Positions 17,467 through 25,321 of a stretch of 64,000 nt of DNA are shown in pieces. Origin of the DNA: Eubacteriaceae bacterium (GTDB taxonomy: Bacteria; Bacillota; Clostridia; Peptostreptococcales; Anaerovoracaceae); NCBI GenBank assembly GCA_022652985.1, contig JALCRY010000005.1, forward strand, positions 20,436 through 84,435. The letters are read 5' to 3'. The number at the start of each line of letters is the position of its first letter. Within the stretch, counting starts at the first letter, position 1. The translations under genes and the position numbers were made by a program. Below the pieces are notes generated by a model. It ran no database searches and was not told the DNA's origin. It was given only the letters and a program-made list of their open reading frames with translations.

Positions 17467-17962
17467 TGTTATTCTCCTTATATTCCTGCATCAGCATATT
17501 TCTGAGTCCGCCGCTCTCAAGTATTTTCATGATATGCGGCGGCAATTTGCTGCATTTGTATGTTTCCTGTTTTGTAATGTTGTTGATTGTTCCTTCTTCG
17601 ATATCGATCTCAATGTTGTCTCCTTCACCGATCTTTTCAGCTTCTTCGCATTCAACGACCGGCAGACCGACATTTATGCAGTTGCGGTAAAAGATTCTGG
17701 CAAAAAACACTGACACAACAGCGCTCACGCCGAGATATTTCAGTGCCAGGGGAGAAGTTTCCCTGCTTGACCCCGATCCAAAATTTTTGCCGGCGGCAAT
17801 AATATCTCCTTTTTTCACGCGTTTGGCAAAATCTTTGTCGACAGCCTCCATCGCGTGTATTGACGCCTCTTCAATACCCATTTCCATATACTGCGGTGGA
17901 GAAATAATATCGGTGTTGATATTGTCGCCGAATTTTAACGCCTTTCCTTTGATATCTATCAT
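17459..17962 (-). CDS. Aconitase-type hydratase, small subunit (LeuD/DmdB-like)
   Basis: A 167-residue swivel-domain subunit of the isopropylmalate isomerase/homoaconitase family. GKALKFGDNINTDIISPP is the N-terminal signature, and GKNFGSGSSRETSPLAL with FARIFYRNCINVGLPVV the substrate-binding loop that closes over the cluster. Works with the large subunit encoded just upstream. In leucine synthesis it would accompany leuA and leuB, which are absent; the surrounding genes point to a catabolic hydratase such as 2,3-dimethylmalate dehydratase. Substrate uncertain. Confidence 0.88.
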   Translation of the reverse strand: MIDIKGKALKFGDNINTDIISPPQYMEMGIEEASIHAMEAVDKDFAKRVKKGDIIAAGKNFGSGSSRETSPLALKYLGVSAVVSVFFARIFYRNCINVGLPVVECEEAEKIGEGDNIEIDIEEGTINNITKQETYKCSKLPPHIMKILESGGLRNMLMQEYKENNNE

Positions 17963-17974
17963 ATTCGCATCTCC

Positions 17975-19240
17975 TTACAGATAATCCCGGGGATCCGCTA
18001 TCTGTCCCTGCAGTGCACTCGCTGCAACTGTCATCGGCGATCCCAGATATATGTTCCCCTGTTTGCTTCCCATACGGCCTATGAAGTTTCTGTTCGAGGA
18101 AGAAATACATGTTTCTCCGCCGGCGATCAGACCGGAATGAACTCCGACACAAACACCGCATGTCGGCCCGAGTACTGTTGCCCCGCTTTCAACCAGGTCG
18201 GCAAGAATACCATCTTTATCAGCACGTTTCCACACTTCTGTCGATGCCGGCGAAACCAGCAGTCTTACACCCTTGTGTATCTTTTTGCCTTTCAGTATCC
18301 GGCTGGCGGCTTTCAGATCATTATATCGACCGCCTGTGCAGGACCCCAGATACGCCTGATCGACTTTCTGATTTGTTAATTCCGAAACCGGATGTACATT
18401 ATCTACTGCATGCGGGCATGCGACCATAGGCTCAAGCCTGTCGGCTGCATATTCCTTTACTGTATAAAAAGATGCATCCCGGTCGCTTGTTACTGCCATC
18501 ATATTTGTCAGATCGGCGTCATGCGCCTTAAGAAAATCAATAGTTTTTTCATCGGCTTCCATAAGTCCGGCCTTAGCGCCCATTTCCACCGCCATATTCG
18601 ATATGCACATACGCTCATCGAGACTCATATTCCAAATCGTATCGCCTGTATACTCCACAGTCATATATGTTGCTCCGGCATGGCCGATAGATCCTATCGT
18701 ATAAAGAGATACATCTTTTGCCATTACACCTTCTCCGAGTATCCCTTCCCATCTGACCTTAATGGTCCGGGGAACTCTCAGCCATGTTTTTCCTGTGATC
18801 AGTATCCCCATCATTTCTGTCGAACCGATACCGCTGGCGAATGCTCCGAAAGCACCACCCATGCAGGTATGCGAATCGGTACCCAGGACTATGCTTCCCG
18901 GAATGACATTCCCGGTCTCAGCCATGATCTGATGACACGGACCCTGAAATTCGTAATATTTATCTATGCCGTGCGCAGCGGCCCATTTCCTCGTGAAATT
19001 GACTATCTCCGCCTGTTTTTCACTGGCCGGCGGCGTATAATGATCAGAAATGATGACTACCTTCTCAGGATCCCATACCTTATCGTGGATCTCTTTCATA
19101 CCGTCTGCTATCTGTACTCTGGGACCTAGAATATCATCCATCATAGCTCTGTCGACATTTACCCAGACGATATCATCCGCTGATACCGAATCAACGCCTG
19201 CCGCACGGGCAATTATCTTTTCTGACATTGTTTTTCCCAT
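17975..19240 (-). CDS. Aconitase-type hydratase, large subunit (LeuC/DmdA-like)
   Basis: A 421-residue [4Fe-4S] (de)hydratase subunit. The three cluster cysteines lie in YLGSCTGGRYNDL, GPTCGVCVGVHSG, and the active-site region ETCISSSNRNFIGRMG completes the site. The family includes isopropylmalate isomerase, homoaconitase and 2,3-dimethylmalate dehydratase (DmdA) of nicotinate-fermenting Eubacterium barkeri. It is separated from the small subunit by 12 bases. Because leucine genes are absent and a PrpF-like isomerase precedes it, a branched unsaturated dicarboxylate is the likely substrate. Confidence 0.9.
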   Translation of the reverse strand: MGKTMSEKIIARAAGVDSVSADDIVWVNVDRAMMDDILGPRVQIADGMKEIHDKVWDPEKVVIISDHYTPPASEKQAEIVNFTRKWAAAHGIDKYYEFQGPCHQIMAETGNVIPGSIVLGTDSHTCMGGAFGAFASGIGSTEMMGILITGKTWLRVPRTIKVRWEGILGEGVMAKDVSLYTIGSIGHAGATYMTVEYTGDTIWNMSLDERMCISNMAVEMGAKAGLMEADEKTIDFLKAHDADLTNMMAVTSDRDASFYTVKEYAADRLEPMVACPHAVDNVHPVSELTNQKVDQAYLGSCTGGRYNDLKAASRILKGKKIHKGVRLLVSPASTEVWKRADKDGILADLVESGATVLGPTCGVCVGVHSGLIAGGETCISSSNRNFIGRMGSKQGNIYLGSPMTVAASALQGQIADPRDYL

Positions 19241-19242
19241 GA

Positions 19243-20409
19243 TCAGTCCTCCTCTTCAAGCACTGACTTCCGTATATAGACCTGTCCGTCAAGGATCCGT
19301 CTGGCCGTTCTGTATACCGCAAGCTTATTCATCCAGACATGTCCGTCTTCGACTTCGGCATCAGCCTCCACTTCGACAACGCCGCCCGGATGTCCTATTC
19401 TCAGAACTCCGTTTTTTCTTGCTTCTTCGCTTATCATGTCATAAACAATACTGCCCGGGATCCTTGCTGCTGCACCTGTACACACAGTCCCTGTAATAGG
19501 ATATGTTTTATGCATTTTCAGCATGAACGATAATCTTGCTACGACATCGACATCGTCAGCCGTGATCTTTTTCCCGTCCAGTGCAGTATAAGGAGCCGGC
19601 GGACTCACGATTGCAAAAAACGGATTATACGGGCTTTTTTCCTCCGCGTCTTTAGCGTCATCCACTAAACCGAACATTACTGCCGCCTGTGACCTTATCA
19701 GCTGTATTTCCCTGAGAAGATTTTCATTCGCTTCTATTTCAGCTGTCGTTTCCGTACCTGCCATTCCCAGTGATGATGCAGCGATAAATACCAGCGGATT
19801 GCCGGCCTCAACCAGAGAAACTTCATAATTATTTTTCCCTACACGGATGATGTCTTTTGTATTTCCAGTAGGCAGTAATTTCCCCGAGAAACATCCCGCA
19901 GTATCCGACCAGTCCATAGTTATCCTGGCCCCGGTGCCCAGAACTCCGTCGATGTGGAAATCCCCGTCGACCTCGGCTTTTCCATCCCTGACCGGCACTT
20001 CGGCCGTTAATATAGTGTTGCTGTTTGTCTGCCGGATCCTTACAGTTGTGATCGGCTCTTTCGGCGGAACCAGTCCGTTATCTATGGCAAAAGGCCCGAC
20101 GGCGGATGAAATATTGCCGCAGTTCCCTTTATAATCAATGAACTTCCTTTCAAAACTCACCTGTCCGAATGTATAATCCACATCAGCGTCATCCGAATCC
20201 GACGGCCCGATTATTGCCAGTTTACTCGTAAGCACATCTGCCCCTCCCAGTCCGTCTATTTCTCTCGGGTCAGGACTTCCGAAAGCAGCCATAATAACCT
20301 TATCACGCTCCTCCGGATCGGACGGCAGCTCGTTTTTCATGAAAAATATTCCTTTGCTAGTGCCACCGCGTACTATAGAACACGGATAGCTTTTCATTGT
20401 TGTATACAT
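19243..20409 (-). CDS. PrpF-family isomerase
   Basis: A 388-residue protein of the PrpF family (diaminopimelate-epimerase fold), whose members shift double bonds or configuration in unsaturated tri- and dicarboxylates: 2-methylaconitate isomerase PrpF, 3-methylitaconate isomerase Mii, oxalomesaconate tautomerase. Motifs: CSIVRGGTSKGIFF, GLGGADVLTSK, DYKGNCGNISSAVGPFAI with a catalytic Cys, and GHPGGVVEV. First gene of the operon, RBS AGGAGG 7 bases before ATG, sigma-54 promoter 25 bases further up. It most likely prepares the alkene for the hydratase. Confidence 0.9.
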   Translation of the reverse strand: MYTTMKSYPCSIVRGGTSKGIFFMKNELPSDPEERDKVIMAAFGSPDPREIDGLGGADVLTSKLAIIGPSDSDDADVDYTFGQVSFERKFIDYKGNCGNISSAVGPFAIDNGLVPPKEPITTVRIRQTNSNTILTAEVPVRDGKAEVDGDFHIDGVLGTGARITMDWSDTAGCFSGKLLPTGNTKDIIRVGKNNYEVSLVEAGNPLVFIAASSLGMAGTETTAEIEANENLLREIQLIRSQAAVMFGLVDDAKDAEEKSPYNPFFAIVSPPAPYTALDGKKITADDVDVVARLSFMLKMHKTYPITGTVCTGAAARIPGSIVYDMISEEARKNGVLRIGHPGGVVEVEADAEVEDGHVWMNKLAVYRTARRILDGQVYIRKSVLEEED

Positions 20410-20433
20410 ATCAATACCTCCTACTATATGTTT

Positions 20434-20449
20434 AGCAAGTTCTGTGCCA
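20434..20449 (-). promoter_or_regulatory. Sigma-54 promoter of the PrpF/hydratase operon
   Basis: On the reverse strand TGGCACA-GAAC-TTGCT, with GG and GC ten bases apart. The downstream ATG is at 20409. Confidence 0.9.
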
Positions 20450-20533
20450 ACTCATTGCAAACGATCAAATACTGCAAATTCGCCGTTTTGGAGCATTCAG
20501 GAAATTTCTGTTCACCCGTAACGTCCTGCGGTG

Positions 20534-20567
20534 TTCCATAAAAGAAACATTGTTTTCAATTATGGAA
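20534..20567. promoter_or_regulatory. Paired dyads upstream of the PrpF operon promoter
   Basis: Two dyads, TTCCA-TAAA-AGAAA (20534-20547) and TTTCA-ATTA-TGGAA (20554-20567), centres 20 bases apart. The outer arms GTTCCATAA (20533-20541) and TTATGGAAC (20560-20568) are perfect inverted repeats. They lie 85-120 bases upstream of the -24 box, as expected for enhancer sites of a sigma-54 activator. Confidence 0.65.
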
Positions 20568-20574
20568 CGGTAAT

Positions 20575-21072
20575 TTATTTATATCGGCGATAGGCCCCTG
20601 ATATGCGGGCAGACTCTATAACATGTCCTTTCATGGCGGCGCGCATTTCTTCGACCGTAAATCCCTGTTCAACATTCAGCATGTCATTCAGAGCATATAT
20701 ATGCAGATCATATACATGTGTACGGTCGGGAGGCGCCATCCCTCCGTACCCCGTAAATTCCACTTTGCTTCCGCCCTGATACCAGCTGTTTACACCCTGC
20801 ACAAAATCTCCGGCAGTAATGCTTTCATTTTCTCCGACGACCGTTCTGGTGATGTTTGCTGCGGTCCAGTGCGTCCATATATGTCCGCAGACCGGTATAG
20901 CATCGCTGTCATCGAGTATCAGTGCATACGACATTGTTCCATCCGGCGGATCTGTAATCTCGAACGGTATGGATCTGCTGGGAACACCCAAGGTATTGAA
21001 ATCATCTCCGTGTGACCCGAATCGGTCAGAAAAGAAACCGTTTTCTATTGCTTTGCTTTGTATTTTCATCAT
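20575..21072 (-). CDS. PEBP-family (YbhB/YbcL-like) protein
   Basis: A 165-residue cytosolic protein of the phosphatidylethanolamine-binding / Raf-kinase-inhibitor-like family: IPFEITDPPDGTMSYALILDD, then CGHIWTHWTAANI, and YGGMAPPDRTHVYDLHIYAL containing the conserved Asp-x-x-His strands. Bacterial members have no settled function; some inhibit serine proteases or bind anionic ligands. The frame is open further upstream into the preceding gene, but GGGAG places the start at 21072 (ATGATG). It follows the dehydrogenase-like gene by 11 bases and is probably co-transcribed from its sigma-54 promoter. Confidence 0.85.
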   Translation of the reverse strand: MMKIQSKAIENGFFSDRFGSHGDDFNTLGVPSRSIPFEITDPPDGTMSYALILDDSDAIPVCGHIWTHWTAANITRTVVGENESITAGDFVQGVNSWYQGGSKVEFTGYGGMAPPDRTHVYDLHIYALNDMLNVEQGFTVEEMRAAMKGHVIESARISGAYRRYK

Positions 21073-21083
21073 CTGTTCTCCCT

Positions 21084-22247
21084 TCACGAACATCCCCAGG
21101 CTGATTGATAGATTGCTGTTAATTCTTTTTTGGAAAACGGACTGAACGAACACGAAAGCAGTTTCTGCTGCTGCTCCCAGCAGTCTGTTCCCAGCCTGAT
21201 GCACTCCTTCTTTGTCAGCCCGCGTTCTCCTGATCTGCTGCGCCGATAAATACAATTCAGAAGATCATTCAGACTTTCTATAATTTCTTCATCATCGGCG
21301 CCCTCTATATCCATGCCTTTTGCCATTATCACCATTAGATCTCCCCAGACCGCAGCCTGGTCTTCCGTGACCCTTTCCCCTGTTATATCGCGAAGATATT
21401 TCTTCAGGACTGCATCCAGAAAGGAAAGGCATGCTTCTGCATGCGGTATGTCTATCTTTTCCATAAGCTGATTCCCGAGAGCATGGGATGCCGACGGCGG
21501 TGCAATTGACGCAGCCGCGCCGGCATATAATGAAGCAAGCTGCATAAAATAAATGTATTTGATCCGTGCGTTCATTCCTTCGGCGCATAGATGTTCAAAT
21601 ACCAGAAGTATTATTTCCAGGGCTTTTTCGGCAAGCATCCTGCTGCTTTTCGTCGACTGCAGCATGTTGCTGAAACTTTCGACCGCATATATCAGCGCAT
21701 CGATGCAGCCCCCTGCGAATTCCGCTTCAGGCAGAGAATACAGAAGCGAAGGGATCATTACGGCATAATCCGCACGCAGTGCATGATCAGTGAACCATAT
21801 TTTGCTGCCGTTTCCCGAACGACAGATAACCGCTGACTCGGCGGCTTCGCTTCCGCTTCCGCAGGTCGTCGGTATCGCTATCAGTTCTTTATTATGTGAA
21901 AACGGAAAGTGATCTGTATCCGGTATTTCATCAAGTCTTATTTCACCTGCGGCGCAGAGCATCTTCGCCATGTCGATGCATACCCCGCCGCCTATGGCGA
22001 TCACGCGGTCAAACCACATTTTTGACGCATCATGCCGCAGGGCCTCAAAACCTGTATCGGTGACTTTGCCTTCGCCGTATTTTTCAATACAGACGACTGC
22101 GGCGCCCGGCGGGACCTCTGCGCGAAAATTCTGCAGCGATGAATTATCTGTCAGAATAATATCTCTGTCGCCTGCTCTGTGAGCCCGGACGAATTCTCCA
22201 AAAGAATCAAATCTTTGTATTTCAGGCAGGAAACACAATTCTCTCAT
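21084..22247 (-). CDS. 4-Hydroxybutyrate-dehydrogenase-like protein lacking a metal ligand
   Basis: A 387-residue member of the iron-type alcohol dehydrogenases, closest in pattern to clostridial 4-hydroxybutyrate dehydrogenase: MRELCFLPEIQRFDS, IAIGGGVCIDMAK (NAD), IPTTCGSGSE. The usual metal set is an Asp and three His. Asp183 is present in CIDALIYAVE, but the His four residues later is Tyr187; the other two His (SASHALGN, IPHAEAC) remain. The paralogue at 29099 has His187 in the identical alignment. It may therefore be inactive, bind a different metal, or act as a subunit or sensor. Start at 22247 is supported by AAAGGAG. First gene of a two-gene sigma-54 unit with the PEBP gene. Confidence 0.85.
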   Translation of the reverse strand: MRELCFLPEIQRFDSFGEFVRAHRAGDRDIILTDNSSLQNFRAEVPPGAAVVCIEKYGEGKVTDTGFEALRHDASKMWFDRVIAIGGGVCIDMAKMLCAAGEIRLDEIPDTDHFPFSHNKELIAIPTTCGSGSEAAESAVICRSGNGSKIWFTDHALRADYAVMIPSLLYSLPEAEFAGGCIDALIYAVESFSNMLQSTKSSRMLAEKALEIILLVFEHLCAEGMNARIKYIYFMQLASLYAGAAASIAPPSASHALGNQLMEKIDIPHAEACLSFLDAVLKKYLRDITGERVTEDQAAVWGDLMVIMAKGMDIEGADDEEIIESLNDLLNCIYRRSRSGERGLTKKECIRLGTDCWEQQQKLLSCSFSPFSKKELTAIYQSAWGCS

Positions 22248-22297
22248 TATCTGCTCCTTTGCATCAACGGTATAAAACATATATATCTGAATTAAAA

Positions 22298-22313
22298 AGC
22301 AAATATCATGCCA
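22298..22313 (-). promoter_or_regulatory. Sigma-54 promoter of the 4HBD-like/PEBP unit
   Basis: Reverse strand TGGCATG-ATAT-TTGCT, correct 10-base GG-GC spacing, 51 bases before the ATG at 22247. Confidence 0.88.
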
Positions 22314-22403
22314 TCTGATTATCCGCGGCTGAAGATCCGGTCAGCGGTTAGAATTTCAGTGCGGTTACGGCATTCACCAACTTTCGGCCATCATCAGTCC
22401 GCA

Positions 22404-22436
22404 TTTCAATAACGGAAATCGTTTTCAATTATGCAA
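22404..22436. promoter_or_regulatory. Paired dyads in the divergent intergenic region
   Basis: TTTCA-ATAA-CGGAA (22404-22417) and TTTCA-ATTA-TGCAA (22423-22436), centres 19 bases apart, 91-123 bases upstream of the reverse sigma-54 promoter. The string GTTTTCAATTATG is shared with the dyad before the PrpF operon, so the same activator may bind both. The rest of this ~316-base gap holds the two promoters and nothing else I can identify. Confidence 0.6.
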
Positions 22437-22500
22437 TACGGCCGGCGGAAGCATTCCGTTATAATTTTGCTGAAAGTGGACATTTCAAAAGCATTGTAAA

Positions 22501-22529
22501 TTACGTCCTTTTATCTTTGTCGCTATACT
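22501..22529 (+). promoter_or_regulatory. Candidate sigma-70 promoter of the flavoenzyme gene
   Basis: TTACGT (22501-22506), 17 bases, TATACT (22524-22529). The -10 box is good, the -35 weak. No sigma-54 box with correct spacing is visible on this strand. Confidence 0.45.
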
Positions 22530-22563
22530 GAAAGCAAAAACAATAAGGAGGTTTTGTAGTATT

Positions 22564-24498
22564 ATGAGTAATTATGATTTTAAAGAATCATTATCGCCGA
22601 TAGATATCGGCGGAATGAAAGTGCGCAATCGTTTCGTGGTCCCGCCTATGGGCACAAACTTTGCTGATGAAAACGGCTTTGTAACTGATAAACTTATCAA
22701 TTACTATACGGCTCGTGCAAAAGGCGGATTCGGCCTGATCATACTCGAGGTAACAGCTGTTCATCCGGGAGGCCGTTCGATCCCAAATGAAGTCGGAGTC
22801 TGGGATGATGAACATATAGAAGGTCTGAAAAGACTTACTGAGTCGGTCCATCGCTATGGAGCGAAAATATGCCTGCAGCTGCATCATGCAGGTCGTCAGA
22901 CATCTGAAGAAACAACGGGATCGTGGCCTGTCGCTCCATCCGCAGTTTCCTGCCCTATGCTCAATATCATACCAAAAGAGCTTACAAATCAGGAATGCTG
23001 GGATCTGATCGAGGATTTCGGCGACGGCGCAAGACGCGCAATGATCGCAGGATTCGACGCAGTCGAAGTACACGGAGCACACGGATACCTGATCGGACAG
23101 TTTATGTCCGCCCACTCGAATAAACGTATGGATGAATTCGGCGGAGATCTGCAGAGCAGAATGCGCTTCCCTCTCGAAGTTATGAGAAACATCAGAAGCA
23201 AGGTCGGAAACGGATTCCCGGTACTCTTCAGAATGAGTACAAGAGAACTGGTGCAGGACGGCGTTGATATCGAACAGGCTAAGGCTATTTCCAGAATGAT
23301 GGTAAGCGCCGGTGTAAATGCAATCCATGCATCACTCTGCACTTACGGCAGTCTCGAATGGATGTCTGTTCCGGCAGCTGTTCCGGGCGGATTCAATGCC
23401 TTTGCCGCAGGTGAGATCAAAAAAGCAGTTGATGTTCCTGTCATCGCAGTAGGCAAGATCAATGACCCTTATCTTGTGGAAAGTATCATCTCCTCCGGCG
23501 AAGCGGATCTCTGCGCGCTGGGACGCGAATCACTTGCCGATCCTGAAATCCCTAATAAAGTCGCTTCGGGAAGAATCGATGAAATATGTCCTTGCATAGC
23601 ATGTGAACAATCATGCCACGCTTATCTCGACCTGGCGAAACCGATCTGCTGCCTCGCCAATCCTCTGCTCGGCAAAGAGGAGACATTGCCTGCCGCCGCG
23701 GCGAAGAAAAAGGTCGTGATAGTGGGAGCCGGCCCTGCCGGACTGGAAAGTGCATGGCGTCTGGCAAAATCAGGCCATGATGTAACATTATTTGAAAAGC
23801 AGGAACTTTTAGGCGGAACATTCAGGATCGCCGGACTTCCTCCAACAAAACAGGAAATCATCCGTCTGCTGAAATACTGGATCAGAATGTGTAATGTATT
23901 CGGAGTAAAAATCATCTCCGGAAAAGAAATCACGGCTGAGGAAATCATCGCGGAGAAAGCCGATGCTGTTATTCTCGCAACAGGATCCAAACCTATCTCA
24001 CTGCCTATTTCAGGCATGGACAATCCGAAATTCTTACAGCCGGCTGATATACTCGAAGGCAAAAAGAACTTCGGCAAGAACGTGCTTATCTGCGGCGGCG
24101 GTATGATCGGTGTAGAAACAGCCGAATTTATTGCAGAACGCAGAAGCAGCGTAACAGTTATAGATATGCTCCCTGACTGGGCAACAGATCTGCATGCCTT
24201 TGTAAGAGCATTCCTTATCCCTAAACTTAAGGATGAAGGCGTACAGTTTATCGGCAATGCTAAAATCACCGAGTTTATGGATGACGGCGTCAAATATGAC
24301 AACAAGTCAGATACGGTAACGCTTAACGGCTTTGACAGCGTTGTACTGGCTATGGGTACTGTCTCCAATAACCCGCTGGAAAAAGAGCTTAAGAATAAAG
24401 TCTCTGATCTCTACGTGATCGGTGACGCTTCCCGGGCAGGCACTGCCAACAAGGCCACGGAAGAAGCTCTGGAAATCGTCAGAAAAATCAATGGCTAA
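22564..24498 (+). CDS. Enoate-reductase-type FMN/Fe-S/FAD oxidoreductase
   Basis: A 644-residue flavoenzyme of the 2-enoate reductase / 2,4-dienoyl-CoA reductase group. An N-terminal old-yellow-enzyme barrel (1-~335; VPPMGTNFADENG, EVHGAHGYLIGQFMS, AVGKIND) binds FMN; cysteines in ICPCIACEQSCHAYLD with a later CC (about 342-363) hold a [4Fe-4S] cluster; VVIVGAGPAGLES (~384) and LICGGGMIGVETAEF (~507) bind FAD and NAD(P)H. These enzymes reduce activated C=C bonds of enoates or enoyl-CoAs in anaerobes. RBS AAGGAGG is about 12 bases from ATG. Beside an unsaturated-dicarboxylate pathway it could reduce a side product or intermediate; substrate unknown. Confidence 0.88.
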   Translation: MSNYDFKESLSPIDIGGMKVRNRFVVPPMGTNFADENGFVTDKLINYYTARAKGGFGLIILEVTAVHPGGRSIPNEVGVWDDEHIEGLKRLTESVHRYGAKICLQLHHAGRQTSEETTGSWPVAPSAVSCPMLNIIPKELTNQECWDLIEDFGDGARRAMIAGFDAVEVHGAHGYLIGQFMSAHSNKRMDEFGGDLQSRMRFPLEVMRNIRSKVGNGFPVLFRMSTRELVQDGVDIEQAKAISRMMVSAGVNAIHASLCTYGSLEWMSVPAAVPGGFNAFAAGEIKKAVDVPVIAVGKINDPYLVESIISSGEADLCALGRESLADPEIPNKVASGRIDEICPCIACEQSCHAYLDLAKPICCLANPLLGKEETLPAAAAKKKVVIVGAGPAGLESAWRLAKSGHDVTLFEKQELLGGTFRIAGLPPTKQEIIRLLKYWIRMCNVFGVKIISGKEITAEEIIAEKADAVILATGSKPISLPISGMDNPKFLQPADILEGKKNFGKNVLICGGGMIGVETAEFIAERRSSVTVIDMLPDWATDLHAFVRAFLIPKLKDEGVQFIGNAKITEFMDDGVKYDNKSDTVTLNGFDSVVLAMGTVSNNPLEKELKNKVSDLYVIGDASRAGTANKATEEALEIVRKING

Positions 24499-24529
24499 CG
24501 ATGAACGCTTAAGATGACGATATAATCAT

Positions 24530-25232
24530 AACCACCGGCTCAGCCGGTGGTTTGTTTTAGGCCCTAGAAGGGCCCATTACCTGCAGCGTCTCAAGACGCG
24601 CCGAAATAATCCGCCAACCGCACCATCTTTTCTACCAGCCCTAAAGGGCTACTTTTTCTTTTCTCCGGTGAACGGATCTATATATTCTTTCATTGTCAAC
24701 TGGTCATCAGCAATGTCTTCCTGAAGTTGTGTACGTATGTACTCCTCGATTTTCTTTGCATTTTTCCCTGCTGTATCAACATAGTAACCTCGACACCAGA
24801 AGTGTCTGTTTCCGTATTTGTATTTCAGATTCGCATGTCTGTCGAAAATCATCAGCGAACTCTTTCCTTTGAGATATCCTACGATTTGGGAAACACTGTA
24901 TTTTGGTGGTATTTCAACAAGCATGTGAACATGATCCGGACAGCATTCCGCTTCGATGATATTAATTTCTTTCCTTGCACACAGCAGTCTTAATGTTTTT
25001 CCAATGTCTTCCCTGATTTGTCCATATATCACACGTCTTCTGTACTTTGGTGCGAACACTATGTGATACTTACAATTCCAGGATGTGTGTGCTAAACTAT
25101 TCTTGTCTTTCATAGACATCCTCCTTTGCAATTGATAGCTTGGTTGGCGAACCATTGCTATCATAGCATAGGAGGTTTTATTTGCCTAAAACTCAAGTGG
25201 ATTAATCCACCTGCATAGCAGGTGGTTTTTTA
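24530..25232 (-). mobile_element. IS200/IS605-family insertion sequence (approximate limits)
   Basis: A single transposase gene of IS200 type flanked by short hairpins instead of inverted repeats. On the left are CCACCGGC/GCCGGTGG (24532-24550) and GGCCC/GGGCC (24560-24574); on the right GTGGATTAATCCAC (25197-25210) and CCACCTGC/GCAGGTGG (25207-25225), followed by T-run. IS200 elements recognise subterminal hairpins and move as single strands, leaving no target duplication, so the exact ends cannot be fixed from one copy. Confidence 0.7.
24649..25113 (-). CDS. tnpA: IS200-type TnpA transposase (HUH/Y1)
   Basis: A 154-residue Y1 transposase. The HUH motif is CCPDHVHMLVEIPP, and the nucleophilic Tyr lies in the helix KNAKKIEEYIRTQLQ. 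NCKYHIVFAPKYRRRVI is the family start. It appears full length and intact. The open frame extends upstream, but AGGAGG sits directly before ATG 25119, so the next ATG at 25113 with proper spacing is preferred. No tnpB follows, consistent with IS200. Confidence 0.92.
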   Translation of the reverse strand: MKDKNSLAHTSWNCKYHIVFAPKYRRRVIYGQIREDIGKTLRLLCARKEINIIEAECCPDHVHMLVEIPPKYSVSQIVGYLKGKSSLMIFDRHANLKYKYGNRHFWCRGYYVDTAGKNAKKIEEYIRTQLQEDIADDQLTMKEYIDPFTGEKKK

Positions 25233-25280
25233 TTCCTCACCTATTCGGCTCGGAATCACCGCTAAAGCTACAATAAAATA

Positions 25281-25318
25281 AAAGGACAGGTCCGGGTGTT
25301 CAGCCGGACCTGTCCTTT
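25281..25318. terminator. Strong bidirectional terminator
   Basis: AAAGGACAGGTCCGG (25281-25295) pairs perfectly with its complement (25304-25318), with T-runs on both strands. On the reverse strand it ends the TetR gene at 25322; it also shields the gene from the IS element. Confidence 0.9.
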
Positions 25319-25321
25319 TTT

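Noticed and set aside
17459..19240. leuCD of leucine biosynthesis
   Set aside because: leuA and leuB are absent and the neighbours are a PrpF-like isomerase, CoA-transferase and lyase under a sigma-54 promoter, so a catabolic hydratase fits better.
13616..20409. A methylcitrate (prp) cycle operon
   Set aside because: No prpB, prpC, prpD or prpE is present; only the PrpF-type isomerase and PrpR-type regulator recall that system.
22486..22500. A TGGACA...AGCAT string on the plus strand before the flavoenzyme gene that resembles a sigma-54 promoter
   Set aside because: The GG and GC elements are 11 bases apart instead of 10 and both boxes are imperfect; the TTACGT/TATACT pair is a better candidate.
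24649..25113. A broken transposase
   Set aside because: The HUH motif, the Tyr helix and the normal length are all intact.
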